The translations under genes were made by a program, and so were the position numbers. Below the pieces are notes generated by a model that was not told the origin of the DNA, made no database searches, and saw nothing but the letters and a program-made list of their open reading frames with translations. A stretch of DNA of 8,068 nt from UBA6215 sp964484255. GTDB taxonomy: Bacteria > Omnitrophota > Gorgyraeia > Pluralincolimonadales > Pluralincolimonadaceae. The DNA lies in the NCBI GenBank assembly GCA_964484255.1, contig CAZAEH010000044.1, forward strand, positions 1-8,068, in the 5' to 3' direction. Below, piece by piece: positions 6,260 to 8,068 of the stretch (position 1 is the first letter of the stretch; every line of letters begins with the position of its first letter).

Positions 6260-7297
6260 ATGAAGAAGGATACGAGGGAATACGAGATAGGGAATAAAAG
6301 TGTAGACAGGCTGATAGACCAGCTTACATGCGAATCGTGTTCTCGCGAGACCGAATACCTTATCAGGGAGATACTGACGACCGCGGTTAAATTGGGTATG
6401 GAGTCCGGAGATGAAGGGGACCTGAAACTCGTAAATAATGCCCTTAAGGAATTGAGGTATTCGTTCAAGATATTCACCCCTTACAGGAACGTGAAGAAGG
6501 TCATAATATTCGGGTCAGCAAGGACCAGGAAGACCTCGCCGGAGTATAAAACGGCCGAGATCTTTGCCAGGAAGATGACGGACAAAGGATATATGATAGT
6601 CACCGGAGGCGGCCCGGGTATCATGGAGGCGGGCAATAAAGGGGCCAGGGCGGGGAAGGAGTTCGCGCTGAATATCAGGCTTCCTTTTGAGCAGAAGCCT
6701 AATCCGTTCATCTACGAGAAGAACAAGATAATCAATTTCAAGTATTTCTTTACCAGGAAACTGATATTTATCAAGGAGACGGATGCTACCGTCCTTTTTC
6801 CCGGCGGGTTCGGTACCAACGATGAAGGTTTCGAAATGTTGACTCTCGTACAGACTGGCAAGTCCAGGCCAAGGCCCATAGTCATGATGGAACCCGATGG
6901 TTCCTCGTATTGGACGCAGTGGAAACGTTTTGTACGTGACCAGCTGGAGGGCAACGGGTTCATAGATAAGGAAGACCTCAGCCTGTTCCGCATAGCCAGG
7001 ACCGCCGATGAAGCCGCCGGATATATCGAAAGTTTTTACAAAGTCTATCATTCGATACGCTACGTCTCAGGCCTTACGGTCCTTAGATTGAACAAAAAAC
7101 CCTCGAACTCCGCGTTGGGCAGACTGAACAGGGATTTCAGGGATATCCTCACCAAGGGGGAGATAGAACTTTCGCCTCCGACCGATAAAGAGATCCGCAG
7201 CAACGAGTATCTGGACCTTCCCAGGCTTACAATGAACTTCAACATGCGCAATTACGGAAGGCTCTACGAGATGATAGAGGCAATAAACAGGAGCTGA
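6260..7297 (+). CDS. LOG-family (TIGR00730-like) Rossmann-fold nucleotide hydrolase, long form
   Basis: This 345-residue cytoplasmic protein has the LOG core. IIFGSARTRKTSPEY (82-96) opens the Rossmann fold, TGGGPGIMEAGNKGA (115-129) is the nucleotide-binding loop, R166-K167 occupy the conserved Arg position, and PGGFGTNDE (181-189) is the PGGxGTxxE signature. These proteins cleave the N-glycosidic bond of nucleoside 5'-monophosphates; they are often mislabelled lysine decarboxylases. Plant-type LOGs are about 200 residues. This one has about 75 extra N-terminal residues, helical and charged, and about 100 extra C-terminal residues (RLNKKPSNSALGRLNRDFRD and on), so it is closer in size to bacterial PpnN-like enzymes. 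The start at 6260 follows GAGGGG (6248-6253) with six bases' spacing. Substrate (purine nucleotide or cytokinin) is not decidable. Confidence 0.9.
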   Translation: MKKDTREYEIGNKSVDRLIDQLTCESCSRETEYLIREILTTAVKLGMESGDEGDLKLVNNALKELRYSFKIFTPYRNVKKVIIFGSARTRKTSPEYKTAEIFARKMTDKGYMIVTGGGPGIMEAGNKGARAGKEFALNIRLPFEQKPNPFIYEKNKIINFKYFFTRKLIFIKETDATVLFPGGFGTNDEGFEMLTLVQTGKSRPRPIVMMEPDGSSYWTQWKRFVRDQLEGNGFIDKEDLSLFRIARTADEAAGYIESFYKVYHSIRYVSGLTVLRLNKKPSNSALGRLNRDFRDILTKGEIELSPPTDKEIRSNEYLDLPRLTMNFNMRNYGRLYEMIEAINRS

Positions 7298-7313
7298 TCC
7301 GCAGGGGACCGCC

Positions 7314-8068
7314 ATGGACACCCTAGAAAAACTTACGACACTTTCCAGGGACTCGCGCTATGACCTTGCCTGCTCATGCGCTACGGCGGAGAACGAGCAC
7401 AGGCGACGTTCGCGCGACGACAAATGGATATATCCTGTGATCCTTCCGAACGGGGGCACTACCTACCTCTTCAAGACATTACTTTCCAACGAATGCATAA
7501 ATAATTGCAAATATTGTCCTCTCAGGGCCGGCAGCGACACCAGCCGTTGTTCAATGACTCCCGAAGAGACCGCAACGGCTTTCCTGGATTATTATAATTC
7601 AGGAAGGGTAACGGGACTATTCCTGAGCAGTGCGGTCTCCCGCAATCCCGATTCCACCATGGAGATGATAAACCGTACCGCATCCATTCTGCGCAGATCC
7701 GGGTTCAGGGGTTATATACATCTTAAGGTAATCCCGGGCGCCTCCGATGCCGCCATAACGCACAGTGTTTCGCTTGCCAGCGCGGTTTCCCTGAATATAG
7801 AGACCGCCGGAGAAGAGAACTTCAGGAGCTTGAGCGATACTAAGCATTACATGCGCGATATAATCGGTCCTATAAAGTTGATAAGCCGCCTGACGGCCAG
7901 GGGCTGCCGTTATGACAGGGTCAAGCAGACAACACAGTTTGTCGTGGGGGCTTCCCGCGAGACCGACAGGCAGCTTATAAGCTACTCCTGGAACCTGTAC
8001 AGGAATCTGGGCTTGAGCCGGATTTATTTCAGCGCTTACCAGCGCGGTTGCGGGTCCCCGGACCTGCC
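7314..8068 (+). CDS. Radical SAM protein, putative DNA modification/repair family (3' end outside window)
   Basis: The reading frame stays open from ATG 7314 to the window end (251 residues visible); AGGGGAC at 7303-7309 serves as ribosome site, 16 bases after the LOG gene. C61-x3-C65-x2-C68 in ECINNCKYCPLR is the radical SAM [4Fe-4S] motif. The opening MDTLEKLTTLSRDSRYDLAC, GLFLSSAVSRNPDSTMEMI (101-119), GYIHLKVIPGAS (133-144), NIETAGEENFRSL (161-173) and TTQFVVGASRETD (206-218) match, as I recall, the TIGR03916 family. Its genes often sit beside an uracil-DNA glycosylase-like partner, hence the name. Extra cysteines (C20, C22, C79, C198, C246) are present. The reaction is not established for the family. 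The downstream neighbour is outside the window. Confidence 0.87.
   Translation, partial: MDTLEKLTTLSRDSRYDLACSCATAENEHRRRSRDDKWIYPVILPNGGTTYLFKTLLSNECINNCKYCPLRAGSDTSRCSMTPEETATAFLDYYNSGRVTGLFLSSAVSRNPDSTMEMINRTASILRRSGFRGYIHLKVIPGASDAAITHSVSLASAVSLNIETAGEENFRSLSDTKHYMRDIIGPIKLISRLTARGCRYDRVKQTTQFVVGASRETDRQLISYSWNLYRNLGLSRIYFSAYQRGCGSPDL

Noticed and set aside
7617..7847. Open frame on the - strand near the window end, where no complete + strand gene ends
   Set aside because: The + strand is occupied by the radical SAM gene, which simply runs off the window; the reverse frame is its shadow.

Overview
This 8068-base window is densely coded, with every gene on the + strand. It holds eleven protein genes, the first and last cut by the window edges. 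There are no RNA genes, mobile elements or CRISPR arrays, no non-coding gap above 45 bases, and no convincing intrinsic terminator. Exported and lipoprotein signals suggest a diderm (Gram-negative type) bacterium. Heavy use of ATA for Ile and AGG for Arg, the gene mix and the compact layout remind me of uncultured lineages such as Omnitrophota or Elusimicrobiota. That placement is an inference from style only and is not secure.

Layout. (1) Bases 2-834: the C-terminal part of a patatin-like lipase overlaps by ATGA a small acyl-carrier-protein-like gene whose phosphopantetheine serine is replaced by Tyr. (2) Bases 831-2753: a signalling cassette of single-domain response regulator, soluble PAS histidine kinase and second single-domain response regulator. 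It is preceded by a good sigma70-type promoter placed so close to the first start codon that the transcript should be leaderless or nearly so. (3) Bases 2759-4247: a lipoprotein alpha/beta hydrolase and an exported ankyrin-repeat protein. (4) Bases 4251-6249: an extended -10 promoter, a DUF3108-like lipoprotein and an exported PIG-L/LmbE-type deacetylase with an extra C-terminal beta-rich domain. (5) Bases 6260-8068: a long LOG-family (TIGR00730-like) nucleotide hydrolase and the N-terminal part of a radical SAM protein of the family often linked to uracil-DNA glycosylase.

How they work together. The two-component cassette has no DNA-binding output and no membrane sensor, so it probably acts by protein-protein contact in the cytoplasm. 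Four consecutive genes downstream (2759-6249) encode exported products, two of them predicted enzymes, which suggests an envelope-related block. The last two genes are cytoplasmic and concern nucleotide or nucleic-acid metabolism. Co-transcription is plausible from the short spacings, but functional unity of the whole window is not shown.

Most worth following up are the serine-less carrier protein coupled to a lipase and the predicted leaderless promoter of the regulator cassette.
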